Of a stretch of DNA of 64,000 nucleotides, positions 25,901 through 39,300 are shown one piece after another. Position numbers and translations under genes: made by a program. The number at the start of each line of letters is the position of its first letter. Positions within the stretch are counted from its first letter, which is position 1. A model generated the notes under the pieces. It saw nothing but the letters and a program-made list of their open reading frames with translations. It ran no database searches and was not told where the DNA came from. The stretch is from Tigriopus japonicus. Lineage: Eukaryota > Arthropoda > Copepoda > Harpacticoida > Harpacticidae. The stretch is taken from NCBI GenBank assembly GCA_010645155.1, contig CM021323.1, forward strand, positions 11,266,825 through 11,330,824. Direction: 5' to 3'.

Positions 25901-28900
25901 GGCTAATCCATCGAGGATATGGCGTGGAAACTTCAAGTTAAAGACGTTGGGTGGGAACAAACTTTGCGTTTAATCTCATAAAAAACTTGATCGCTTCTGT
26001 TTGGAAGCAGTCTGTAATTCATTTCTTGGTCCACAGAATAGGCAACCCTCTTTTTCTTCATGAGACTTTGTTCGGGATACGGTTTTCTTAAAAGTGCCCA
26101 AGAAAAATGGGCCCCTACTTGCCTGCCTCCAGATACATCGAGTCTCCATGGTCACAGGCCGAATGCACTGGAGATTTCCTTTCGACACTCACATAGTCAT
26201 TTTTCTCCTGCCTTTGACAAGGCTGCATTTCCCATTGGAATTAAGAACCTCGACAAAAACAAGTGAAACCCAACTTCATCTAATTCTAAAACGAGAGAAG
26301 GATGCAAGAGGGAAAAGCTCGTAAAAAGAGCTAAGTATCCTGCTCATTGTGAGTCACGCTCATGAGCACGGACTATCATTTCAGGGTGAGAGTGAGATGA
26401 AGGTATTGCGAAGGAAAAAGGCGCTAAAGTTGACTCTTGGGCATGAATTGAGCCATTCTCAGTCATGAACGGGATGAGAATCGTGTTTCCTCTCACTTGG
26501 CAAGTGGTTGTTGCTCACGAAACAACCAATTTTCTGCCTTCCCAAGGGAGCGATCGCGCCTTGAAGCTCTTTTAAAATGCACATCCTTGGAACGGAAAAG
26601 CCGAGAAACACACACACACGAGGAGGAAGAAGCTCTTGTTGATCTTTCCACAAACTCCACATCGAACATGAACTAGTCAAGACGAAGGTAGGTTTCACAG
26701 CTCAACACAACAAACAAACACACATATACACCCACCCTAGTTTCGAAGATTGAAGACCCATGAATGAAGATATTATTTCAGTCCTCTCGGCAATTGTGGC
26801 GGTAGATTTTGCAACCATCACTCTCAAAGTTTCTCAGGTGCAACGGGATCAAAAGCGCAACTTTTCCAAAAGTTGGACTTGAAATTTTTCATGCCACTTC
26901 AAACTTTAAGCACCTTGTTTCGCCCACATCTGACTGACAGATCGGGTTCAAATGCCCGGGTTTTGACGTTGCAACGCTGAATTCTTTGGGCCTGTTTGCA
27001 GGGTCTGAAATTGATTAATTGAAGGGCAATCTGGACCCTGGAGAAATTTCATTTCGTCCGAGGAGAATTTGCCAGCTCTGTCATCACATTCTCCATTGTG
27101 TTAAAGAGTACGTTTGCTCTGAGCAGTTACTTCTATTGTTTCACTTTTTTGCATCCATGAAAAGAAAGATACATGGACCCTTGTGTCATCTTGATGGTCA
27201 AAACGTTCCAGTTACTCAAAAGAAGAGGGCAAATTTTGCCAAGTCACTCTTTCTTCAAATTGCGGTCAAGAAGCAAGGAGATTCCTGAAACAATATACGG
27301 AATCTTAAAAGTGCAAATATGGTCAAGATAAGTTGGAACTTGCGATTGGTATTCATTCTCATTCAAAATGTGCGTTATTTGCTTCTCTCATGGAGATGCT
27401 CCACTCATCTGTTTTCCATAATCTTGTATTGGATAGAGACTTAAAGCTGTTTTTGTTGGGACGTACTCTTGTTATTGATGTATCGAGCAGATGCCTTATC
27501 TTTGGACTGATGTTTTGTCTCTCATCTCATCTCCATGGAGAGTGCTTTAAAAGCCATTCCGATAAGATAACTCGATTTCAATTGTCATTCCACAGAAATT
27601 CCCCGTTTCATGTTGGAAATGAGACAAAAATCAACATTCATATCCCCCTTCAAGAACCCTTTACCAGCTGGAGAAAAGGTCAATGCTCTCCAATTGCTCC
27701 TTGGAACAACTGAGCTCAAAATATGGCTGAGAAATCTAATTTAGAGATGAACGATTTTTTGTCGGTCAAGTGGTATGTTATCAGATTGCAAATGTTTGAA
27801 CGCGTTGAGGGATTCTGAGGCTCGATGGTCGGGCCTTTGGGACTAGTCTTGAACGGGTAACAACCCTCAATTGCCACAAAATACTAAGTACGGAGAGCCA
27901 ACCAGCTCATTGTAGTTTTCTTGTTCAAATCTTTGCGTGCAAAATTGGACCAATTTTACAACATGATTTCCAACCATCGAGGAACGCGAGTTTTCTGCCT
28001 GACCCTACCGAGCGGGGACCGACCTAAATCGATGGCAAAATAGACATAATCACATCAAATCAGCAACCCTCAGCCTAGACTTGACGGCACTTTCGTTGCC
28101 ATTATTATTTTTTCAATTTCTATCCCTCAAAATAGGCCAGCTCGACAGGCCTGAGGCACACTGGTCCACTTTTAGGATGTAACACGAAAATAATAATAAG
28201 TACTTAACGTAATGAGCAGAATTGCTCAGCAAAATAACATAATCAAACTCGAGCGCATGCTATGAATCCCTTGAGGTTCATTACCCGTAAAATTGACCCA
28301 CTAATCAGACGTTCCCTTCACAAAGCCAGGAACGGAACGAAACGAGCTAAACTTGCAAAGAGGCCAAAAATAGAAGCCAAGTAAATCATGTTTCCCCATT
28401 GATTTGTTTAATTAGAGTTTTGCATCGCTTTTCCATGACAGGCCATGTTTTACGTACGTATGTACTTTGCTCGTTCGTTTAACTCGGGGGTCTCAACAAA
28501 GCTGAGGTGAGTGAGAAATGAAGAGGAGCCAAGCAAGCAACCTAGCAAGGTCTCGAGGCTCACAACTTTGAGTTCAGGAAAGTCCTATTTGACAAAAATG
28601 TAGTTCAAAAGCAGCAAAAACGCTACAAGCCAGGATTTATGGCACATGCACACGAACTCGATGCCACACTTGCCTTGTCATTCCAAACCATCGTAGTTTC
28701 TGCTTCAGTGGGAAGGACTTCTGATGTCTGGAGGGGAAAAGGGTTACATTCATTAAGGTTCCAGATTCGTCCGTTTTAAGAAGTCTAGGGCTCGCGTCAT
28801 TTGGCCAATTCTCATTTCCAGTCAGCAGAACTTGAAAGAAGCCACTCATTAATGAGACTTGAATGGCGTTTCCGATGCCTCTCAAGTTTTGTTTCTGAGA

Positions 28901-31179
28901 GAGATTCAGCACAGCCATGTGATGAAGTACTTGAGGGGTCTAGGGGAATTAATAATTTCTTAATTTAGGAGATTCTTGTCATGACCCTCTAATGAGGCCC
29001 TGATGATCTGCCGGCTTTTCAAGCTTTTTTCCTCGGGTTTTGAGCTATCCCTTTGCAGAGGTCACGTTTGACTTTTTCAAAAAGGTACATTCCTCTAAAA
29101 TGTATTGGAGCTAAAGTTGGTTCGGAGTAAGAGGAATTGAGGATGTAAAGATTGGTTCGGATTTGCATATTTTTCCCATCGCTGATGAAATCCTGCGAAT
29201 CCTTCCACTCCATTACAAGTCAAGAGTTTAATCTTTTGAGCTTCCTCAAGATTCATTGAATCATCAATCTCAATTTGAAGATTTCCCATCGAACTCTTGA
29301 GTTACCTGAACAAATCTCGTGTAAGAGAGGTCCAATTTGGGTAAACAACCTATTCTGAACAGAAAAAAAAGATCCCAATTTCAGGGAACTTCATGTTGAA
29401 CAAGATGTAAAACAAGCATTTATTCAACCACTAATATGGTCAATTTAGGGCGAATTAAAATCTAACGAGTTGGCGTCAAGTTCCCACATGCGATGTGTTG
29501 GAAAAAGAAGAATGGATATTATTAGGGAGGTTAATTTTTTGCCAATTGCCAATTTTCGGTTCAACTTTTTGCACACGAACTGTCAGCGTCAAATGATTCC
29601 GCCTTGAGAGGGTGTTAATTTGCCATGGTAGTCACTCAAATCCCCGTAAATTGAACGACAAGGTCGAAATTCTCGTCGTAAACTTGACAAAAGGGATAAA
29701 TCGAATGGAAAATAAAGAGTTCTAACGGACCTCACTCACACACCATCCCTCGATGTTCTCAAATACGTTGCAATAATTAGTGTCAAAAGGTGGCCTTCCA
29801 GTGTAAAGGTCCTCTTTGCTTTTGAACAAACATGTTTTCTCCCAAAAACAAACTTGAGATCAACGATTTGGCCCTCATTTAAGACGTTGTCTAGCCGTAA
29901 TTGATGGCCAATGCCTCATTTTCGTTCTACAGAGAGCGGGAAAGAGAGGGCAGGGCCAACTCGATGCATCAAAATGACCGGCTACCTGAAAAGTGAAATG
30001 GCTCGTTATTTGATTTTGATCTGGGCTTTTTTTCTCTTCTCAAGACACCACCATTGCGTGTATTTTGTGAGTCCCGAGACGAGCTTCAATATTTTGAGGT
30101 ACATTTTGAAGTTCAGTTTCAATCTATCTTGAGCTTGAGCTCTTTTTTACCGCCCCTTTTCAATCCAAACCCAAGCGAGTGAAAGTCTGGTCACATCTTA
30201 AAGCTGGTAGAATGTCTGCTAATCCGATTTAATCCTATTTTCAGAAGCGGAACGCCTTACCCATTTTCACCTTCAGCTAACCACTCGTGCACTTTTCGAT
30301 TTCAATTCCCCAGTCAAGTTCAAATTGAACTGAAACTCAGTGAAAGGGCCTCTTGTACAATGTAAGGAGGACTTTGAACTTGTAAAGAGACACCTCTTTC
30401 TCTCTGTAGGTAATTCCCTCCGTATTCCAGTGTGTTTGAAGAGGGGTCAGCAAGATTTATTTCCAACGTTCGTTCTCTTTGTCCAGTGAAATGAATAAAT
30501 CTAACTTTCTCCACAAGCAGCGGCAGCCTTGCGGCTTTTGGGGAAGGAAAAGAGACTACAAAGATGAGGGTTTAAAAGCCTCTTATTCACCCCATTCAGA
30601 TCCAAGTCAGACGATCATAAAAACCAGTTTCTGGAGAATATTATTGGTGATCATCGCCAACATTTCCTTGATAAGTTCGAGAGGGGATCATCCATCTATC
30701 CTCTGTGTCTAAATCTTCGTTTGCCTCGCTCCATATTTGGCTTGTTAGTGAGCGTTATTCTTTCTTGAGCATCAAATATTTCGACGTCCCAGGAGGAAGT
30801 TCCTCAAGTTTGAAAATGTTCTCGAGGCCTCCTTAAAAGTGGATCAGACTGAAAGGAGACACAACAATAGAGCGCGACTTCATGGTGAAGTCTTTCATCA
30901 CCGTCTCGGCCAGTCTACACCGTTGGTTGCGAGTGCACATGTGTATGTATGTGTGTGTGAGTACCCTGTGCTCAACGAAAGAATTGTCATTACTCCGGAC
31001 ACAATGCTCGAGGATTAATAAAAGAACAGGAAACTTTCACCAAAAATGTGCAATTGAGCGAAGATGAGGAGAGCGTCCTGGATGCCTCCATTGCCCATTA
31101 CGTGCGTGTGTGCGTCTCCTCAAATATTCTGGTCGGTGAGAAGCTGGACGTTCACGTGATTTCGGGTGGATATTTGTAG

Positions 31180-31208
31180 CATCATCATCACCCTCATCAT
31201 CATCATCC
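31180..31208. repeat. CAT/ATG trinucleotide repeat
   Basis: An interrupted CAT triplet run. On the minus strand it gives an acidic Asp run (EGHDEDDDDEGDDD) in a short open frame with no usable phase-1 donor, which I treat as a repeat artefact. Confidence 0.85.
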
Positions 31209-31864
31209 TCGTCATGGCCCTCCATTGGTCATCCTCTCGCTTTCATCCCGTGGACAAATAAGAGCCCCTCTGCCTTTTGCCCTCAGGCTTGGATGACTTT
31301 TTACGAGGCTCATAAACCAATTTCAACCAAAAACAGCCCACATCTGGGTGGTGAAATGAGCCAATATTTCAGCATTCGCTGAGTTTCATTGTAGACTGTT
31401 TTGGTGCCCTTCCTCGGTTAATGGGCTACCATCAAGGCGCTTTGGGTTGACCCTTGGTCACATGGAACCAAACACTAGGGTTTGTTGTGTGTTTGGTTTG
31501 TTTGTTCCACTTCTTCCTCTTTTTTCCTATTCTTGTAACAAGGAGTGACTCTTTCAAGAACGATGAGGCCCACATTGCGCTAATTGGCTTTGAACAAACA
31601 AAAGATCAAAGTGTGTGGGGAAGCAGATTTGGTCATGCTCAATGCAAACTGAAGTTCGTGATTAGGCCCAATTCCCTCTCTACCCATTGATGCTACCATC
31701 ACCAACATCACAGAGCACTCTCAGTCAATGTTGAGTTGACTGAAGGAAGATCTATTGAGAGTGGTATTTAAACTTTTCTAAGACGAGTTCTCTCCGTGTC
31801 TTGCCTCTGGATACACACCATGTATCCCGAGGATTTCGATTTGGCTGTTTGGTGAGAAGTGGCG

Positions 31865-32208
31865 TCAATCTTTGTTCTCACACACTTGAAGCACAATCCC
31901 AACACAGATTTTTCCACAATGCTTCCCCTTGACTGCCTCGAAATTCGGCCAATAGAACTCCCCAGTGTGATCCCCTTGTTCTCCTTCTCGTTCAATACAT
32001 TCTTTGATCGAAAAGTTTGACAGATTTTGGCCAAAATTTGGTGCGAGATGATCAACAGATCGATGTGTCAAGTTCTGATTGGCATCATTCTTAACTTCAT
32101 ACACGGCGTTGAGAACGGAAAAAGAGCCGAAAAAATATCGCCATCTCAATTCCTGTACGTCATTTGTCGCTCTGTCTTCATAAGTAAAATGAACCCCACT
32201 CATTCGAA
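31865..32208 (-). CDS. Tentative nested gene, last exon
   Basis: An open frame of 113 codons ending in TGA, entered through acceptor CTTTCTGGGTCAG in phase 1. That phase matches a GTGAGT donor 118 bp upstream. The protein reads RMSGVHFTYEDRATNDVQEL, later HTGEFYWPNFEAVKGKHCGK, and ends VCENKD, with several cysteines. I do not recognise the family. No AATAAA is visible shortly downstream on this strand. It lies inside the MAGI intron on the same strand, so it could be an independent nested gene, or chance. Confidence 0.3.
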
Positions 32209-32326
32209 CTGACCCAGAAAGGAATTTTAGTGATCCACCACTCTTGGGCAAATAAGAGCGTAGAGGGTGAATGAGAAAAGAGGGACAGAAGTTGATTATG
32301 GGTAATAAGAACGTTCTAACACTCAC

Positions 32327-32718
32327 AACAAAGCATGCATGGTACAGGAGTGAGGAGACTCTTGGGGGAGAAGAAATGGGTACAAAGCGAGAACATCTTA
32401 TGAAATAACCCTCTAGTTATGAAGCACTCGCCTTCCAGTCTTGAATCATGTTCCGAGTAATTGACGGAATGGACTCTTTTCCCTTGATTGCAGTATTTTC
32501 CATGGGTAATTGTAGTCCTTGTCGTGCCCATTACATTCACGAGTCCAAAAGGAACATTTTCCAAAGCAGGGATGCGACATTCGTTGCAGGTCAGCGACAC
32601 AGTAACGAATAAATATGGCCAAATCCTTCGTTGTTGTTCAACAAAATTTGTCTGCAATTGTGCTTGGCAGGCGGCCAAATTATGCTTTGGAATCCTCGCT
32701 ATCTCGAACCTTGCGACT
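32327..32718 (-). CDS. Tentative nested gene, middle exon
   Basis: A 392-nt open region, phase 2 at its acceptor (AAACTAG, weak pyrimidine tract) and phase 1 at its donor (TTGTT|GTGAGT). It carries eleven or so cysteine-spaced residues, including TCNECRIPALENV and YCNQGKRVHSVNYSEHD followed by GECF. The spacing of aromatic NY and late Cys is loosely like PAN/apple-type secreted modules, but too weak to name one. The reading frame has no competing open frame of similar quality except a 99-codon plus-strand one. Confidence 0.3.
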
Positions 32719-32912
32719 CTAGTTTGTAATCAAAAGACGAGCTTCTGCCATTGTCAGGGATGCTACGTGTGCAAAGCAAATGTGTAACAGAAGGAAGCTA
32801 CGAGTAATCATTGGGTGCAAACATTTTTTGAAGTGGGGTGATAGAGCTTCGAACTTTCTATTAGTTTGCAAAAAAAAGGCTGAGAATAAGAAATGACCGA
32901 ATAAGAACATAC

Positions 32913-32992
32913 CTTTGGTTGAATGGCAACACTGAAAAACGTACAGATAAGATGCAAGATGCAACTGAAAGATTTGTCTTGTTCAACGCCAT
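32913..32992 (-). CDS. Tentative nested gene, first exon
   Basis: It starts ATG at 32992 and reads MALNKTNLSVASCILSVRFS, then VLPFNQ, ending at a consensus donor AAAG|GTATGT in phase 2, which fits the next exon's acceptor at 32718. The hydrophobic N-terminus could be a weak signal peptide, though it contains an arginine. Very short, so weak by itself. Confidence 0.25.
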
Positions 32993-33357
32993 TTGGGATC
33001 TCTTCAGGCGAGCGAGATTGAGAGGTGACTAGCAAATTCGACGGCTAGTGGATAAGGATTAAAAGCACTTTTTCTCTCCTATCGCCCATTCCGATCAGAA
33101 TAGCCTGATCACAGCTTACCCAACTTGTTCCAAGGCACCTTTGGTGGCGATTCCTTTTCACAACCCGATCTAGACATCCGTGCTTGGCGAGAGTGTTGTT
33201 GCTCTCTTTCGAAAGAGTTATTGATTGGCCTGAGATGAAGTATTGCCGTTTCTTTCTTCCTGATAAATATTTGCTTTTCGTGGGCCCCGAGGGCCGATTT
33301 TGTGGCACACGTCTCCTTCAAGATGAAAGGGGGTTTTCAGATGCAGAAGAATTCCTT

Positions 33358-33380
33358 CTCTTTCTTTCTTTCTTTCTTCT
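33358..33380. repeat. CTTT microsatellite
   Basis: A tetranucleotide CTTT/TTTC run in a pyrimidine-rich stretch of the intron. Confidence 0.9.
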
Positions 33381-36300
33381 TCCCCACAATCCATCGGATC
33401 GGGGTTGCCTCTTGGCAGCAAGCCGTTGGTTCAGAGGCAAGCGAATAGTCATGATGTCCCATTTCTCTCACTCCATAATGAAAACGAGTCTCAGGTTCTT
33501 TTCAATCTGTCTTTCGCTGCTTCATTCACTGGCAGCTGAGGAAGAGTGGAGGAAAATCAGACTTCACAGACTTTTGTATTGTTTTGATACCGTTTCTTTG
33601 GAATCGTGTAGCGGTGATTAACGACTTGGTGAGCACATTCCACTTCCACGAGCGATACGAGCAAAGAGTGCTCTACTCCATTTTTCAAGTGCGAAATTGT
33701 GCTCAACTAAATCAGAGGAACGCATAGGGGAATGAACAGTGGGAGGTCTTTGTCAAGTACGTCTAAGAATATTGCATTTGTGCAGCCTTTTTCATGATAA
33801 GCTTATCAATGGCAAGTAGTGACCATTCGAAATGCAATTAGTCTTGTTAATGTGATTTTTGAAAAAATAAGGCTTGAGGCATTCGTCGGGAATATGTACC
33901 AAATCTGTCGCGCAACCTCAAAGACGCCATGCTTTTTTTTTTAGTAATTAAGACACTTTTAAAGATCAATTTGGACGCCAAAAATCACAAACCTGTTCCA
34001 AATTACCTCAAGGGCTTCTTTTTAGTACACAAACATTACAAATGTTTGAGTTTCCACCTTTTTTTTACCGGAATGGAGAGTGTGTCATTGGTAAACAAAG
34101 AAAGTCCTTTCCTGAGTTTCCAACTCGGCTTTTCGAGAGAAAGTGTGCGAGTATCGATGAGGTTGGTCCTTGTCTCGCAAAAACAGTTGATGCTATTGAA
34201 CATAGAAGTGCTGGATGGAATGAATGCAACATTCTTCCTCTTAACAAAGGAATGCGAAGATTGCCAAACTATCCCGCTAACTCGCTTTGGGCCCAATAAA
34301 TCCACTACTACTTCCATGACTACTACTGTAGTGCCGGGGTAGACGGTCGTGTTCAATGTACACAAGTTCACATACCAGGCGCGTAAAGTAGGCATCCGTG
34401 CTAATTCGCTTTCAATTCTGACTCAGTCTATCTTTCTCGGAACGCCCCGCCCTCTCTTCACATCGTACTAAGACACATTCAGCGAATTGGAACCCCCCTG
34501 AGTGCCTTGCATTTGCACTCGAAAGGAATGTCCTGGATGCAAATTTCAATTCAAGCAGAAACCTGTCAGCGGTCTCACTTTTATTTCAACTGGCCCACGT
34601 TTGTTTACTTGGAGACTGTCTTTGCAATTAGGAGAAAATGGCGAAAACCTCATACTTTAGTGGCAATGATTATGTGGCTGTTGACACTCCTAGGCTTTTA
34701 CCGATCCAAAAACTAGTTTTTGGGTGAAACGGGAATTAGTCCCGTGATCTTCTTGGGTGATCTACGTTGGGTGTCAACAACGCCATTAATCAGGGTTTGA
34801 ACGAGCCGTTTTCCCGGATTTCCATTACGGTTTTTTTCTCAGATTTATCGACTCCTTTGTCCCTCTTTCTTTGTTCTTTCCAATATGGTTTCTCTGGACC
34901 TCGGTCCGAACTCTTTGAGTGCCTTCCAGACGCTCAATTCATTTCAAAGTCATGGATTTTGAACTAGGCTCTTGGCCGAAATCGGTCGCCCTAAAACAAA
35001 TTCAATCAATCTTCCCCTAAATAGAAACAGTCTCACAGTAAATCAAAACAGATAAACCCAGGATTTATGGATGCTAATCAAGATTGAATGTACATATTTT
35101 TGGGGGATGACCACCGATCATAAATTGTTGGCAATTAGTTCACGGAGCTTATCAGATTATATCCGCCTAATCTTGGCCATAATTCAGCATGCTTTATGGG
35201 GAACCTGGAGTGCTTGGGACTAATTTGAAATTAGGTCAACACCCTTGGGAGGCATTGACATCCGGTCATCAATATTCCGCCGACCCATTAACATACTTGA
35301 ACTTCCCCTTCGCATTCAAGAAAGGGTTGAAATGGGAGCTTTTTATGGGACTGTCGTTGGTGAGTGGTAGTCAAGAAGTCTTTTGGTAATTATACAGGGA
35401 TGAAATGGATTTCTTGTGTGCCTAGGGTGGGCGGGCAAAAAACGTTTGTGCCCTCGAGTCGATTTCTTGACTCGGAGGTAGGAGAAATCTCTTTCATTGA
35501 ATATTCTTTGGGAGGCTAATTTCGAGCGATAGACTTCACATCTGATTTAAGGAGTGTCAGGAGCCAGCCAGTAGCCTCTTAGACGAGAGACTTATTCAAG
35601 CCTTTCAAGCACATCAATTACACGAACGACAACTTTCAATCTGCCGGAGCAATCTCGTCCATGTAAATCGAAAGCACTGAGGGCCTACAAATAACAGCGG
35701 TCTCAAAAGCCATCCACACATCAACGTGTCGTCTTTCAGAACCTCGACTTGACCAATGTTTGGTCGGCTGAGTTCAAAACGACCGACCAGAAATTCCTCT
35801 TTGGTGTGCGTCTTCGGATCCGATTTCCCAATATATGTGATGTCTTTCAAACGATTTCTGACAGGTGAATCCGGAGTCCTTCATCGGCCAGTTTGTTGGA
35901 TACAAGTAGGAGACGGAAAATTTCTTCTTTTGGACTCCTTGCGTTAGTTACACGACGGAGGGCATGCATGCACACATCACATATGCAGAGTCCTAATCAC
36001 TTGAGTCAGTCGCCGTTTGCTATTCCGAATCGAATCCCGTCCTCGCAATGACAAGTCCAAATTGGTGAAGGGCAGTTCCAAAGTGAATTTTCATGGTTGT
36101 AATCAATTCTGAGAATCTAATCAGATGCTGCCTCTTCAACGGCGGGTTCGAGTGCTCGCTTAGCTTACTTATATCCACCTACTTCTCGAGCTCATATTTA
36201 TGAGCCGGAGAAAACATTTCCAATCCTACTCATCAATGACACACACCATCACGCACTACCTACGGTAAAGTGGTTTTTCCCTGTTGAATATAAAGAGCAA

Positions 36301-39300
36301 AAAGGCTGTAAAAAAGGAAGAGGCCCTTCAATTTCAATAAGTTCATTTCTTTATGGCTCGACCCACACCTCTGTCAGAGCTTTCAGAGCTTTCTTAGGTG
36401 TCGTCTTGAATGTGCTTTGAATATCAATTTGAATGAGAGGAGGTTTTAGTGCTTCGGGTTGTTCACTTCTTCTACTACTACCACCACGTAGAAAACACCA
36501 CAAATTTGATCGGAAACCAAACTGCTGTGAAGAACTTTACAACTTGACACTTTCGCCCTTGTTTCTTACTTACCACGATGTGGTACTTGCAAAGGAATTT
36601 GAATTTTCTCTCTGGAACTTCCTGCCCATTTTTTCAAGTGAAGGGAATTCAATTTCCAATCTTCAATCTCTCGGGATGCCCAAATTTCGTTGACAAAAAT
36701 TGGGGCCAAAATGTGGGCCGTGCCAAAAAATCGCTAATCCTTCAGGTCTTTGAACGAAAAAAAAAATAGTGAGAGCGATTCATCTCTAATAGCTTGGATG
36801 ATAGATTACCGCAATTATAAACTGAAATGGCCAGAGACGCACTCTCTCTACCTTTCTTTCTCTCTCTCTGTGTCTCACTCACACAAGAAGGAGATTATGT
36901 CTGTTAAGTTTGTTTCCTTCGAGAAATGAGGGCCAAATGAAATTTCTGCCTTGTGAAGAGGAGAGAAAGAAAATGGCAAAATGCCCCTTTGGAATTGTTT
37001 TTTCCCTTCAAACTTGTTCTTCCAACTAGGCCAAGCACATGTCGAGAACTGAACCAATCTTACCTGCAAACAAAGGGAACAGATATTAGATGACATTCCA
37101 TTTGGATGAAGAAAAAGAGCTAGGTGTGTGTAACGACTTGCTCCTCCGTCATGTCCTGGGAATTAGTCTTCCGAACACCAATTTCTCTCGACTCCCACTC
37201 GAGCCCATTCCCAACTCATAACAACAATTACCCCGAGTCCGTTCAGACAGAGCATGGATAGCATTGGGCGATGCTCGTGTGAGAAGTTCGTAATAGCTTT
37301 TGAGAACATCTCCATAAAGTTCGTTCGGTCGGAGGGGGAATCTGGACAGTCACAAAGACACGATGCTTACGACGAGAAACAAAGACTTGTGAAGGCCAGT
37401 TTTCTCCTACATTACGTACATACACCAACGCTGATTATTGAGGTACATTTCTGGTGTCGAAATAGGGAAAACATGAGCGATGTGCTTTATGAAATGAAGC
37501 CACAAGATCATCCTGGCCTAATTTGATGGTCGAAGATGCCCGAAACAAAAACCGTAATGTAATCAGTGTGTGAGTATGGAGAGAGAGTCAGAGTGTGTGC
37601 GTGTGAAAACAGGCCATGACTCTCATCATGATGTGGGATGCAAGGGCAGAACAGGTCATAATAATCTGTAGATCACATCATCATCATCATCTTCGTCCCC
37701 ATCAACAACGGCCACAACAACTCCCAAATTTGACCAAGAACAAACCCACCCAGCCCTCGTGGCATTGCCCAGTTTCTCTGGAGCTCAGGTGCCCATTTTA
37801 CAGTTGAGCATTTCAGAGAGCGGAGGCGGAATTGCCTCGGTTTGCTTTGATTTGGATGAGGTGTTCAATTGAGGCAACATCACAATTAAGATATTACTCC
37901 AAAAGAGACCCACGGAGTCTTCCATCTTGTTCAAGAAATGAAATCCAACGAACGACCCACGCACTGGATTCGATTATCAGATACATTATAAATTGTATAA
38001 TTCGCTCCCCCTCATTTCAAGTCGTTGGTTGGCCTGGCCAGCCAACCAAGAAACCAAGCAATGCTACAACGAGTTTTGGTTCGAGTGTGGTATCAAGAAA
38101 TCAAGAAAAAAAGTCATGAACGAGTACGTAAATTCAATCCATCCACCAACCAACCATCCCCTTACTCGGAGAGTTGGGAGTTGCATTTTACTCCAAGTAC
38201 GACGATAAAAAGGAACTGGTTTGCTTGGCTCGATTCAAATGCGGATATCGCCATTGACAAGCGTGAAACAATGAAGTACCCCTTTTTGGCACACTCGGTT
38301 GTTGTTTCCATTCCGAGTGAATCGTGGCTTTGATTTGTCAGGAACTCAATGGTCGGAACTCCAACTAGCCTCAATTATTATCCAAGTCAGTTTTTGCTGG
38401 AAAACCCAACCACCGTAAAACATGAAACGCCAAGCCGGGCAGACGCCGAGGTCCGTTTTATGATGTTGTTTTTTAAAGGGACCTGCATTAGTAGGTAGCT
38501 TGGGCATGATTCGAGGTGTGATGAAGCAATTCGGCACGAAATGTCCATTACTGGACTTACATGCATGAACAAGATTAGCCTCAAGACCATTTGATCAAGC
38601 TTAGCGACATGGCTGTGGCCACCGTGCTATTCTTTCCGGCCTTTATGGACCGGGCCTTGAAAAATATTTCTATTTATTTCCTCATTCTTTAGAAACAACA
38701 TGTACAGTTTTTGCTCTCAAAACCGTTGTCAATGAGGTTGTCGGTCTGTAGAGGGACGTAGATTTGACCAATTTCACCCTTCCATTTGTCAACTGGACCC
38801 CAACAAAAGAATGCCTCAAATGTGCTTTTGACAGGCCCTGCGATTACGCATCGGATTCCCTCATCATAAATATATATCATCTGTCCGTGGGTTTGGCTTC
38901 ATGAAGGAAGTGGGGAAGTACGGAGTCCAATCCCCAGAGGGCCGTTGCACCATTAAACGTGATCTTTCTCTTTGGCCACGCCAAGCTACGTGCCACGCTG
39001 GTTATAAATTCATACAAATTTTATGAGATGCTCTCGTTGCTCGATTGGCGTGTCTATTGCGAGGAAACTCATTAAGGGCTTGTTGATCTCTTGTACTTTT
39101 TTCTGATGATTATCCATGGAGACAGAAAATGCACTTGGGAAGACGACGAGTGAGCAAGTCAGTTCGTCAGTCAGACCGTGCTTGTGTCGGCCACGCATTC
39201 GCGAGAGATTGTCCCGATCAATTTGCGATATACACGCCAAGATGAGCACCAAGCACTCTGAGAATTCAGGTCAGTCCATTGCCGGGTGAATGATGTCTTG

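Noticed and set aside
26930..26970. Possible tRNA T-arm (GGTTCAAATGCC)
   Set aside because: No matching stem or A-box at the right distance.
28637..28918. Minus-strand 93-codon frame starting with ATG
   Set aside because: It looks somewhat coding but has no donor that joins MAGI and no poly(A) signal or homologue I recognise; chance is likely.
33184..33621. 145-codon plus-strand frame
   Set aside because: It spans a CTTT microsatellite and shows no domain or splice support.
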